A DNA stretch of 58,437 nt from positions 1-58,437 of the forward strand of contig CANPYX010000012.1 of assembly GCA_947588955.1 (NCBI GenBank), in the 5' to 3' direction. The stretch is from an uncultured Oscillospiraceae bacterium. GTDB taxonomy: Bacteria > Bacillota > Clostridia > Oscillospirales > Oscillospiraceae. Under the pieces are notes generated by a model, which saw nothing but the letters and a program-made list of their open reading frames with translations, ran no database searches and was not told the DNA's origin. The first letter of the stretch is position 1. Each line of letters begins with the position of its first letter. Below, one piece after another: positions 15,099-22,874 of the stretch. The position numbers were made by a program, and so were the translations under genes.

Positions 15099-17000
15099 AT
15101 GGCAAAACGTTTTATCGTGGTCGCGCTCATCGCCGCGATGTGCCTTGCCCTCGCCGTGCCGGCGCTTGCCGCGGGGGAGACCGTCGTCACCTCTACCGTT
15201 CTTGTCCCAGCGGAATATGAGGACATTCGTCCGTTTTCTGAGGGGCTCGCCGCCGCGAAGGAGGGTGGAAAATGGGGCTACATAGACGAGCGCGGCAAAA
15301 CCGTAATCGACTTCAAATACGATTACGCATGCAGCTTCTCCGAGGGCATAGCGGCGGTGGCTTATCTGGAGAAGGACGTCGTCACCGCCAGGGACTATCA
15401 AACAGGAGAGGTAACGCGCAAGGAGGACATATATGCCTTCCGGCTCATTGACAAAAGCGGCAAGGAGACCGAGCTGAGCTATTTTGACGCCGCTTGGTAC
15501 GCAGAGGTGCCGCCCTACGTGACACCGAGTCGCCTCAGTGCGTTTCCTCAGAACTTCATGTGCAGAAACGGCATTATAGTTATCGATTACCAGGCCTTTT
15601 TTGCCGACGGCACAACAGTGGAGCTCAAAGGTTTTGAAACAACGGCCTACAAGCTTTACTACAGCTTCGACGGAGTGAGAGCCACAGACAAGTATATGTC
15701 GGTGATGTATTCCAACCAATATGACATGTTTGATTATGGCGGTGATCTTCTTGTTGACTATAAAGGGAACGTGGTAATGAACCTTCCAAGTACCACATAC
15801 TGGGACACCAAGCTGCTTTCATGCTACGGGTACGACGTTATGTTCGTTCCAAGCGGCGACGGGCTTATGGCGGTGAGCTGGGACGATGATCCCATGGCAT
15901 ACGATAATGTATCAAAATACGGTCTGATGGACATGGACGGCAACTGGGTCATTGAACCCGCCTACGACGGTTTTTCAGCCGACAGCCACGGAAATTACAT
16001 CAAGGACGGGCTCTGGGTGGTGAAGAAGGACGGGAAATACGGCGCCGTGGACACCCGCGGAAATACCGTGATACCCTTTAAATACTATTACCTCAGCACC
16101 TTCTGCGGCGGCTTCGCAATCGCGTCTACGTCCAATGACGGTCAGGCATTTTATATTGACCGCTCCGGCAAGGAGTACAAGATCGGAGCTCCCGGCGGAG
16201 GGACCGCGAAAATTGAATCATCCTATTATTTGACGGAGTTCAACGAGGATGGGGTCGCCGCGGTCACTGACGAAAGCGGTCGCTCGTATTATATTTCGAA
16301 CCGGCCGGTAAACGGCGTTTTGCCCGTGGTAAAGGGCAGCGAAAATATACCGCAGGACGCCATAACCCATACGTCCGGTTTTGGCTCAGTCGATGAGGCA
16401 GTCTTGACATTCGAGATTGCCACGGATGTTCCCTTTAAATCAAACGGAAAATACGGGCTTATGCACATCGATTTTTCAAAGCAGTCCTTCACCGATGTCC
16501 CCGCCACCAGTCCATATTATGAAGCCATAACCTGGGCGACAGACAACGGGTACATAAACGGGGTCTCCGCCGACCGTTACGCTCCCGACACTCCGGTGAA
16601 CAGGGGAATGATGGCGACCATACTCTGGAACATAAATGACAAGCCTCAGGTGTCCTCCGGAACCAATTTCACCGATGTGAAGAGCGGGGCGTATTATGAT
16701 TCCGCCATAAAATGGGCGGTGAGCAAGACAATAATAAGCGGTATTAACACCACCACATTTGCCCCGGAAAATCCATGCAACGCCGGTATGGTACTTATGC
16801 TTATCCACAACTCTCTTGATAAGCCCCTGCCGAGCTCAACCGAAAACGTATTCAGCAAGGTATCCCCCACGGATTACTACTATACCGCGCTGCTCTGGGC
16901 GTATGAAAAGGGAGTTATCGGCGCAGATTTTGATCCCAAGGTGATCTGCACCCGCGCCACAATGATAGATTACTTCTATAAGATTTTGGCTGACAATTAA
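15099..17000 (+). CDS. WG-repeat protein with C-terminal SLH domains
   Basis: A 633-residue exported protein. Residues 1–25 are a signal peptide (MAKRFIVVALIAAMCLALAV, cleavage likely after ALA). The body carries WG repeats, each centred on a KWGYID- or KYGL-like turn: KWGYIDERGKTVI near 58, SKYGLMDMDGNWVI near 275, KYGAVDTRGNTVI near 315, plus weaker ones. The last 170 residues form three SLH modules beginning FTDVPATSPYYEAITWA, FTDVKSGAYYDSAIKWA and FSKVSPTDYYYTALLWA. SLH modules bind pyruvylated secondary cell-wall polymer. WG repeats make a beta-rich ligand-binding scaffold of uncertain role. It should be anchored on the cell surface; function is unknown. Confidence 0.88.
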   Translation: MAKRFIVVALIAAMCLALAVPALAAGETVVTSTVLVPAEYEDIRPFSEGLAAAKEGGKWGYIDERGKTVIDFKYDYACSFSEGIAAVAYLEKDVVTARDYQTGEVTRKEDIYAFRLIDKSGKETELSYFDAAWYAEVPPYVTPSRLSAFPQNFMCRNGIIVIDYQAFFADGTTVELKGFETTAYKLYYSFDGVRATDKYMSVMYSNQYDMFDYGGDLLVDYKGNVVMNLPSTTYWDTKLLSCYGYDVMFVPSGDGLMAVSWDDDPMAYDNVSKYGLMDMDGNWVIEPAYDGFSADSHGNYIKDGLWVVKKDGKYGAVDTRGNTVIPFKYYYLSTFCGGFAIASTSNDGQAFYIDRSGKEYKIGAPGGGTAKIESSYYLTEFNEDGVAAVTDESGRSYYISNRPVNGVLPVVKGSENIPQDAITHTSGFGSVDEAVLTFEIATDVPFKSNGKYGLMHIDFSKQSFTDVPATSPYYEAITWATDNGYINGVSADRYAPDTPVNRGMMATILWNINDKPQVSSGTNFTDVKSGAYYDSAIKWAVSKTIISGINTTTFAPENPCNAGMVLMLIHNSLDKPLPSSTENVFSKVSPTDYYYTALLWAYEKGVIGADFDPKVICTRATMIDYFYKILADN

Positions 17001-17008
17001 TAAAAGCA

Positions 17009-17041
17009 TTTCCCCCTCTAAAAAAGAGGGGGAAATTTTTT
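17009..17041. terminator. bidirectional terminator
   Basis: TTTCCCCCTCT (17009–17019) pairs with AGAGGGGGAAA (17025–17035), followed by seven T. The A-rich left flank lets it work for both converging genes, the WG/SLH protein and the LOR protein. Confidence 0.88.
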
Positions 17042-17050
17042 GACAGTCAG

Positions 17051-17527
17051 TTATCCGTTGCTTTGGGAGCATTTTTCGGCGTCGATGGCGAGGACGAGCA
17101 TAAGTGCCAGGAGTGCGTCGCGGGGGTCGCGGACGTCGATTACGTAGGTGTCGGTCCAGTTGAAGAGCTCCTTGGTGACGGACGCCACCTGCGCGCCGGA
17201 GCGGTCGGTGATGGTGTAATCCCAGCCCATGAAGTTCCCCTCAACCTGCCAGCCGTTGCAGTCGATGTTGTAGCGGGGGCGGAAGAAGCTGAACTCACGG
17301 TTTACGCAGCCTATGCAGCTATCGCCCAGATACAGCTCGAATTTGGAGAGCAGGGTGAAGACGCGCTGCTTCACCGTCCCCACCTCCCGGTCATACTGGT
17401 CGAAAATCTTCAAACAGTGCCCCCAGGCGAGCTGTCCCTTGACGGTATAGAGGGTGCTCCCCTCCTCGTCATAGATGTCGTAGCTGTCGAACCAGGAGAA
17501 AAATCGCTGCTTGAACAACATTCTCAT
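17051..17527 (-). CDS. LURP-one-related (LOR/tubby-like) protein
   Basis: A 158-residue soluble protein of the LOR family (DUF567), a 12-stranded tubby-like barrel around a central helix. The pattern fits: MLFKQRFFSWFDSYDIYDEE, then alternating strands YTVKGQLAWGHCLKIFD, VGTVKQRVFTLLSKFELYLG, GWDYTITDRSG and QVASVTKELFNWTDTYVID, closed by the hydrophobic helix DALLALMLVLAIDAEK. The length is normal for bacterial members. Its function is unknown; tubby relatives bind phosphoinositides. It follows argS by 36 bases and ends at the shared terminator, so it is probably the last gene of the murI–DUF1934–argS operon. Confidence 0.8.
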   Translation of the reverse strand: MRMLFKQRFFSWFDSYDIYDEEGSTLYTVKGQLAWGHCLKIFDQYDREVGTVKQRVFTLLSKFELYLGDSCIGCVNREFSFFRPRYNIDCNGWQVEGNFMGWDYTITDRSGAQVASVTKELFNWTDTYVIDVRDPRDALLALMLVLAIDAEKCSQSNG

Positions 17528-17563
17528 TTTGAGGCACTTCCTTTCCGCGCCCGCCGGCGAAAA

Positions 17564-19309
17564 TCACATCTTCTCCGGGGCGGTGACGCCCAGGACAGAG
17601 AGGCCGTTTTCCAGGACGGTCTTCACCGAGGCGGCGAGCTTGAGGCGGGCGTCCAGAAGCTCCTCCTCCGCGCCCTTTATTCGGCAGGCGTTGTAGAAGC
17701 GGTGGAAGCGGGCGGCGAGCTCCATAAGGTATCTGTTCACGCGGCTGGGGTCGTAGTCCCTTGCCGCCAGCTTTATCTCCTCCGGGAAGGCGGAGAGCTC
17801 CTTTATAAGCGCCCTTTCCGTCTCGTCGGCGAGGAGGGCGGGGTTTATCTCCGAGGCGCTTTTGACCGTGTGGCCCTCGCTCTCCAGCATCGCAAGGAGC
17901 GTGCATATGCGGGCGTGGGCGTACTGGACGTAATAGACGGGGTTTTCGCTGTCCTGCCGCACGGCAAGGTCCAGGTCGAAGTCCAGGGGGCTTGTGGCGG
18001 CGCGGTTGTTGAAGTAGTAGCGGGCGGCGTCCACGTTTATCTCGTCCAGAAGGTCGATGAGGGCGATCGCCTTGCCGGTGCGCTTTGACATACGCACGGG
18101 CTCGCCGTTTTGCAGGAGGTTCACCAGCTGCATGAGGACTATGACGATGCGCTTTGAGCCCTCCAGCCCCAGGCCATCCACCGCCGCCTGGAGACGCGCC
18201 ACGTGACCGTGGTGGTCGGCGCCCCAGACGTTTATGACCTTGGAAAAGCCCCGCTTTTCCAGCTTGTTGCGATGATAGGCGATGTCGGCGGCGAAGTAGG
18301 TGTAAAATCCGTTGGCGCGGCGGAGGACGTCGTCCTTCAGGTCAAGCTTTTCCGCCTCCTCGCGGGTCTTGCCCTCGGAGACGTACTTTCTCCTCAGAAG
18401 CTCAGCCGTTTTGAGCCACAGGGCGCCCTCCTTCTCATAGGTCCAGCCCTTGGAGGTGAGGATGTCCACGGTCTCGGCGACGTAGCCGGATTCGTGCAGG
18501 GAGGACTCAAAGAACCACTCGTCGTACTCGATGCCGTATTTTTGGAGGTCGGACTTCATCTTAGGTATGTTCCGCTCAAGTCCGAATTTTGCCATGGAGT
18601 CCTGCCACTCCTCCCCGGACGCGCCATTGGGGAATTGGGGTGCTGACTCAAGGAAGCTTTGGGCAAGCTCCTTTATGTCCTCCCCGTGGTAGCCGTCCTC
18701 TGGGAAGGGGTAGTTTTCCTCGCCCAGCCTTTGCTGCATGGCGCGGGCGTAGATGGAGACGGCGAATTTGTGCACCTGGTTGCCGGCGTCGTTGACGTAG
18801 AACTCCTTCCAGGTGTCATAGCCCGCCAGCTCCAGCACATTTGCCAGGGTGTCCCCCAGGACGCCGCCGCGGGCGTTTCCCATGTGCATGGGGCCTGTGG
18901 GGTTGGCGGAGACGAACTCCACCATCACATGCTCGCCGTGGCCTATGTCGTCGGAGCCGTAGGCCTTTCCCTCCGCCTCCACGTCGGCTATCACGTCGCC
19001 GTACCATTTGGGACCCAGGCGGAAATTTATAAAGCCCGCGCCCGCCGCCTCCGCCGAGGCGAAGTAGGAGCCCTCCATGTCAAGCTCGGCTATGAGCGCG
19101 TCGGCGATCCTCCTTGGAGCCATGCGCATATCCCTTGCCGCCGCCATCGCCGCGGAGGAGGCGTAGTCGCCGAATACCGTGTCCTTGGGTATCTCCACGG
19201 TTCCCTTGAGGGTCACTCCCGCGGGCAGAGAGCCCTTTTGAGAGGCTTTTTCGTATGCCGCGCCCAGCAGGGCCTCTATCTGCTGTTTTGCCGCGTCTAT
19301 AAGATTCAT
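17564..19309 (-). CDS. argS: arginyl-tRNA synthetase
   Basis: A 581-residue class I synthetase that charges tRNA-Arg. The N-terminal Add-1 domain covers about residues 1–110. The HIGH-type motif is NPTGPMHMGNARGG (about 125–138), and the KMSKS-type loop is VRMSKRTGKA. The C-terminal DALR anticodon-binding domain begins at RICTLLAMLE. The ATG at 19307–19309 follows AAGGAA; the open frame extending to 19486 runs through the DUF1934 gene and is not used. The synthetase has the usual length for the family. It starts 14 bases after the DUF1934 gene, the same order as in Bacillus (ywiB–argS). Confidence 0.96.
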   Translation of the reverse strand: MNLIDAAKQQIEALLGAAYEKASQKGSLPAGVTLKGTVEIPKDTVFGDYASSAAMAAARDMRMAPRRIADALIAELDMEGSYFASAEAAGAGFINFRLGPKWYGDVIADVEAEGKAYGSDDIGHGEHVMVEFVSANPTGPMHMGNARGGVLGDTLANVLELAGYDTWKEFYVNDAGNQVHKFAVSIYARAMQQRLGEENYPFPEDGYHGEDIKELAQSFLESAPQFPNGASGEEWQDSMAKFGLERNIPKMKSDLQKYGIEYDEWFFESSLHESGYVAETVDILTSKGWTYEKEGALWLKTAELLRRKYVSEGKTREEAEKLDLKDDVLRRANGFYTYFAADIAYHRNKLEKRGFSKVINVWGADHHGHVARLQAAVDGLGLEGSKRIVIVLMQLVNLLQNGEPVRMSKRTGKAIALIDLLDEINVDAARYYFNNRAATSPLDFDLDLAVRQDSENPVYYVQYAHARICTLLAMLESEGHTVKSASEINPALLADETERALIKELSAFPEEIKLAARDYDPSRVNRYLMELAARFHRFYNACRIKGAEEELLDARLKLAASVKTVLENGLSVLGVTAPEKM

Positions 19310-19323
19310 TGGTGTCGTTCCTT

Positions 19324-19695
19324 TCAGTCGTCTATGGTTATCTTTATTTTGTTCTCCTGTGTGCCGTGGGTGAAAACGAGGGTGTAGGACGCCTCCACGG
19401 TGCCGCCCCGCTCCGAAAGGTCCCAGCTGAGAGCGCGGGCGGCGGCTGTCAGGTCCATGGAGCCGTGGGGAGTGGTGTAAACGCACGCTGTCGCCTTGCC
19501 GGGTATGAGCGTCAGGCGCAGGCCGGCGGAGCCGCGGCGGGTCAAGTCCAGGCGTCCCGGGCGCAGGACAAGGGTGACCTCGCCCAGGGCGTCGGGGTAT
19601 TTTATCACGGCGTTTTCGCCGTCAAATTCGTATAGTCCGCTGTACACGTTTTCAAAGGCTTCGTCTCCGGCGGAGGAGCTGACGGCGATCCTCAC
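19324..19695 (-). CDS. DUF1934 protein (YwiB-like)
   Basis: A 123-residue protein of the calycin-like DUF1934 family. It shows amphipathic strands with a conserved pattern: YEFDGENAVIKYPD, GEVTLVLRPGRLDLTRRG, LTLIPGKATACVYTTPHGSM and VEASYTLVF. It probably forms a small beta-barrel. It overlaps murI by 4 bases (ATGA) and precedes argS by 14, a linkage conserved in Firmicutes. No biochemical role is established. The domain call rests mainly on context and on the LRPGRLDLTRRG / PHGS pattern. Confidence 0.8.
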   Translation of the reverse strand: MRIAVSSSAGDEAFENVYSGLYEFDGENAVIKYPDALGEVTLVLRPGRLDLTRRGSAGLRLTLIPGKATACVYTTPHGSMDLTAAARALSWDLSERGGTVEASYTLVFTHGTQENKIKITIDD

Positions 19696-20507
19696 TGTCT
19701 TTCCTCCAGGCTCACGCGCTTCACGGAGCCCTCTATACGGAAGCCCAGGAACAGGGAAGCGGTGCGGGCAAAGTCCTCGGCGCTGTCGGTGACGAAGTAG
19801 CTGTAAGCGCCCTTTTCCCTGTCCGCAAGTCCGCCGAGCTTATAAAGCTCCCGTCGGAGCTTTGCCGCCGCCTGAGCGCCGGGGTCGATGAGCGTGACAC
19901 GCGGACCCATTATCCTGCCAACGGTGCCGGCTATCAGGGGGTAGTGGGTACAGCCCAATATCAGCGTGTCCACCCCCGCGTCCCGCAGGTCCGCAAGGTA
20001 CTGCTCCGCCACCAGGGAGAGGACCGGGTCGTCCTCGCCGGTACGCCCCTCCTCCACCAGGGGGACGAACAGGGGGCAGGCGGTTTTGTGTATCTGGACC
20101 TCCGGCATGAGGCGGAGGAGCTTTTCGTCGTAGGCGGTGCTCCTGATGGACGCCTTTGTGCCGATGAGACCGATCTTGCCGTTTTTCGTGGCGCTCACCG
20201 CCGCCTCCGCCGCCGCGTCAGCGACGCCGAAGACGGGTATGGGGTAGTCGCCGGCGATCTCCTCAAGCCCGTTGGTGCTGACGGTTCCGCAGGCGGCGAC
20301 CACCGCCTTTATGTCGTGGCGGAGCAGGAAGTCAATGTCCTGCCGCGCGTATTTGATTATCGTCTCGCGGCTCCTGCCGCCATAGGGCACCCGCCCTGTG
20401 TCGCCAAGGTAGATTATGTCCTCGCCCGGCATGAGCTCCATGAGCCTTTTGACGCACGTGAGCCCACCGAGCCCGGAGTCGAAAACGCCTATGGGCCGTA
20501 TGTCCAT
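19692..20507 (-). CDS. murI: glutamate racemase
   Basis: A 271-residue enzyme that makes D-glutamate for peptidoglycan. The two catalytic cysteines are C73 (VAACGTVSTN) and C186 (LGCTHYPLI). The N-terminal IGVFDSGLGGLT and GDTGRVPYG are intact. In most relatives the first cysteine sits in CNTA; here the following Asn is Gly (CGT). The Thr is kept, so activity is likely but the active-site network is altered. The ATG at 20507 follows GGAGGG. It heads the murI–DUF1934–argS–LOR transcript, whose promoter probably lies in the palindrome at 20638–20680. Confidence 0.93.
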   Translation of the reverse strand: MDIRPIGVFDSGLGGLTCVKRLMELMPGEDIIYLGDTGRVPYGGRSRETIIKYARQDIDFLLRHDIKAVVAACGTVSTNGLEEIAGDYPIPVFGVADAAAEAAVSATKNGKIGLIGTKASIRSTAYDEKLLRLMPEVQIHKTACPLFVPLVEEGRTGEDDPVLSLVAEQYLADLRDAGVDTLILGCTHYPLIAGTVGRIMGPRVTLIDPGAQAAAKLRRELYKLGGLADREKGAYSYFVTDSAEDFARTASLFLGFRIEGSVKRVSLEERQ

Positions 20508-20637
20508 ACGCTCCCTCCAAAAAATAAGCTGCCTTCCCGCTCCGCCGAAGTTAAAACCGGGGCGATGAGGGGAATACCATAATAATATATTCTAAAAGAG
20601 AAAATAAAACAAGTGTTTATTGTAGAAATTCTTAAAG

Positions 20638-20680
20638 CGAAATGGTATAATATCCGCAGGGCGGATATTATACCATTTCG
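20638..20680. promoter_or_regulatory. 43-bp palindrome with two facing TGGTATAAT boxes
   Basis: Twenty-base arms (20638–20657 and 20661–20680) are perfectly complementary around a central AGG. Each arm contains an extended −10, TGGTATAAT (20643–20651 on plus, 20667–20675 on minus), so both the rightward gene at 20716 and the leftward murI could start here from overlapping promoters. −35 boxes are weak on both sides. It may also be an operator for a dimeric regulator. Confidence 0.7.
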
Positions 20681-20715
20681 AGAAGGGGAAACGAAAACAA
20701 ACGGAGGCTTGCGGG

Positions 20716-21129
20716 ATGATTCATTTTGACCTCTCAACCAAGGATTTCAGGCGACTTCTTGACCTTGTATACATCGGCAACTGGGTGCTCAACTCGGCCC
20801 GCGGGGACGACAGGATAACGGACTACGACGACGTGGAGAGCCTTATATTTGCCCAGTGCCTTCAGGAAAAGGGCACAGAGGAGCTTTACGACATCGACGG
20901 GGGCGTGGTGTACCCCTCCGTCGCCTTCTCCGAGGGCGGTATCCACGAGGCGATAATGGACTATGAGGACTCGGTATTCTTTGACATCTTAGCTGAGGAG
21001 CTGGCGCGGAGGGACATGGAGTTTGCGCCGGTGACGGAGGAGAATTACAACGAGCTTTCACAGCGCACGGAGGAGTACCTGGAGGAGTTCGACGAGAACG
21101 GCGTGGACAATTTATACCTTGACAAATAG
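20716..21129 (+). CDS. conserved-looking hypothetical protein, acidic
   Basis: A 137-residue soluble, very acidic protein with ACGGAGG upstream of the ATG. It begins MIHFDLSTKDFRRLLDLVYI, predicted helical, and has several charged helices ending EEYLEEFDENGVDNLYLDK. There is no signal peptide, membrane segment, cysteine cluster or catalytic motif. I recall similar short proteins in related Clostridia but know no function. It is the first gene rightward of the 43-bp palindrome and is followed after 67 bases by the XpaC-like gene, possibly on the same transcript. Confidence 0.8.
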   Translation: MIHFDLSTKDFRRLLDLVYIGNWVLNSARGDDRITDYDDVESLIFAQCLQEKGTEELYDIDGGVVYPSVAFSEGGIHEAIMDYEDSVFFDILAEELARRDMEFAPVTEENYNELSQRTEEYLEEFDENGVDNLYLDK

Positions 21130-21196
21130 CGCCGATTGCCATAATTTATATATATAATCAGACAACGGCTTTTCACTTACCGAAACGGAGCGAGCT

Positions 21197-22666
21197 ATGG
21201 CGAAAAACAACAGACAAAACAAATCGGGTCTTCCCGGCTGGGTGTTCTTCCTGATATTTTTCGGGATAGTCAACATCGAATGGATATGGCCGCTGTGGCC
21301 CTTTGCCCTGGTGGGGGTGGTCCTTTGGAGGCTGGGCGTCTTTGGCGGGGCGAAGAACGCCTCCAAGGGGGTCTCCTCCGACCAGCGCCAGGAGGTGCGG
21401 ATGGACAAGTACCGCGTAATGACCGAGGGGCGGACGGTGGAGTCCATAGATTATCTTGCCTCCGCCGTGGGCGTGAGCTTCCAGACGGCTCTGCGGGACC
21501 TGCAGAAGATGGTTGCCGAGGGGAGACTGGGACCCAGGGCGTATATCAACTACGTGGACAAGACGGTGGTGCTGGACGCCCACGCCGCCCGCGCCGCCCA
21601 GGGGCAGACGCAGACCCAGACCCAAACGCGGGCGCAGACAAAGCCCGTTGAGGGCAAGGACGGCTCCAACATGATCTCCCGCGCCGCCGAGAGCGACGCT
21701 AAAAAGAAGGGCTCCGCCAAAAAAGCCCCCGCCGCTCAGACACAGGACACGAGGGTCTACGGCAAGCTCAAGAAGGTCCTGCTGGTGCTGGGCACCGTCC
21801 TCACGGTCCTGGGCGGGCTGGGGACCGTTATGACGCTTTCGGAGATCTCCTATTACTACTTTCTCAGAACGCTGAGGGAGGTCATACCCTTCCTCTCCAT
21901 ACTTGTGAGCGGGCTGGGGTGCCTGGGCTACCGGGGCTTCCTCAGAAAGCGGGAGAACCGCTTCCAGCTCTACGCCGCCGCCTGCGCGGGGAAGGACTTT
22001 GTGAATGTCGGCGAGCTGGCTTCAAAGGCGGGGGTCTCGGAGCGAAAGTGCAAAAAGGACCTGGAGGCAATGCTGGAGAAGGACCTGCTGCCCGCCACGG
22101 CGTACATCGACCAGGGCAACGGGCTTCTCATCTTAAAGCCCGGCGCCGCGCCAAAATCGGAGCCCGTGCCGGAGCCGGAGGAGGACAACGAGGACAGGTA
22201 CAAGTCCATTCTCCGCGAGATACGCAAGCTCAACGACGACATCCCCGACGAGGGGGTGTCCCGAAGGATAGACGAGATGGAGCTTCTCACCGGCAAGATA
22301 TTCAAGGCGGTGCAGGACAAGCCTGAAAAGGAGCCGCAGATAAAGTCCTTCATGAGCTACTACCTGCCCACCACACTAAAGCTTTTGGGCTCATACGCGG
22401 AGTTTGAAAGGTCCGGCGCCCAGGGGGACAACATCACCTCCGCCAAGGCGGAGATAGAGCAGATACTTGACACCCTGGTGGACGGCTTCCGCAAGCAGCT
22501 TGACAAGCTCTACGAGCGTGACGCTATGGACATAGCCTCCGACATAGACGTGCTGGAGACCATGCTCCGCCGCGACGGGCTCACAGGCGACGGCAGCGCC
22601 TTCAACGTCCGCGGCGGCTCCGCCGCTGCCGCGCAGTCGGAGGTCAAAAAGGACGAGGAAAAATAA
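21197..22666 (+). CDS. XpaC-like membrane protein with two winged-helix-like units
   Basis: A 489-residue protein. A membrane hairpin lies near residues 12–45 (WVFFLIFFGIVNIEWIWPLW). A helix-turn-helix-like unit follows (YRVMTEGRTVESIDYLASAV ... RAYINYVDKTVVL, about 73–128). Then come a low-complexity QTQTQTQT linker and two more membrane segments (LLVLGTVLTVLGGLGTVMTL and IPFLSILVSGLGCLGYRGF). A second, similar helix-turn-helix unit follows (YAAACAGKDFVNVGELASKA ... ATAYIDQGNGLLIL). The C-terminal 150 residues resemble XpaC (PF10112, '5-bromo-4-chloroindolyl phosphate hydrolysis'): KSFMSYYLPTTLKLLGSYAE. The true function is unknown. The paired modules suggest internal duplication of a membrane-plus-HTH unit. 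Confidence 0.72.
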   Translation: MAKNNRQNKSGLPGWVFFLIFFGIVNIEWIWPLWPFALVGVVLWRLGVFGGAKNASKGVSSDQRQEVRMDKYRVMTEGRTVESIDYLASAVGVSFQTALRDLQKMVAEGRLGPRAYINYVDKTVVLDAHAARAAQGQTQTQTQTRAQTKPVEGKDGSNMISRAAESDAKKKGSAKKAPAAQTQDTRVYGKLKKVLLVLGTVLTVLGGLGTVMTLSEISYYYFLRTLREVIPFLSILVSGLGCLGYRGFLRKRENRFQLYAAACAGKDFVNVGELASKAGVSERKCKKDLEAMLEKDLLPATAYIDQGNGLLILKPGAAPKSEPVPEPEEDNEDRYKSILREIRKLNDDIPDEGVSRRIDEMELLTGKIFKAVQDKPEKEPQIKSFMSYYLPTTLKLLGSYAEFERSGAQGDNITSAKAEIEQILDTLVDGFRKQLDKLYERDAMDIASDIDVLETMLRRDGLTGDGSAFNVRGGSAAAAQSEVKKDEEK

Positions 22667-22682
22667 ATAACAAAATAAGATT

Positions 22683-22713
22683 TTATCCCCGCTTTTTTCA
22701 TGAAAGCGGGGAT
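22683..22713 (+). terminator. terminator-like hairpin after the XpaC-like gene
   Basis: ATCCCCGCTTT (22685–22695) pairs with AAAGCGGGGAT (22703–22713); flanking bases extend the stem slightly. Only a broken T-run follows, so strength is uncertain. Confidence 0.65.
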
Positions 22714-22786
22714 AATCTGTTTCTTAGGATTTTGTAACAAAACGGAATCATATTTTTAAATTTTTATTACATTATGTCTACCGCAC

Positions 22787-22815
22787 TTGAATTTGGAGAC
22801 GGGGTGTATTATACT
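22787..22815 (+). promoter_or_regulatory. promoter of the MacAB-like operon
   Basis: TTGAAT (22787–22792), 17 bases, TATACT (22810–22815). Between it and the ATG at 22875 lies a small hairpin, TGCCCG-GAAGGA-CGGGCA near 22843–22860. Confidence 0.7.
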
Positions 22816-22874
22816 TTGTACCGTAATAAACTTCCAAAACCATGCCCGGAAGGACGGGCAGGAAGGAGCGTCAG

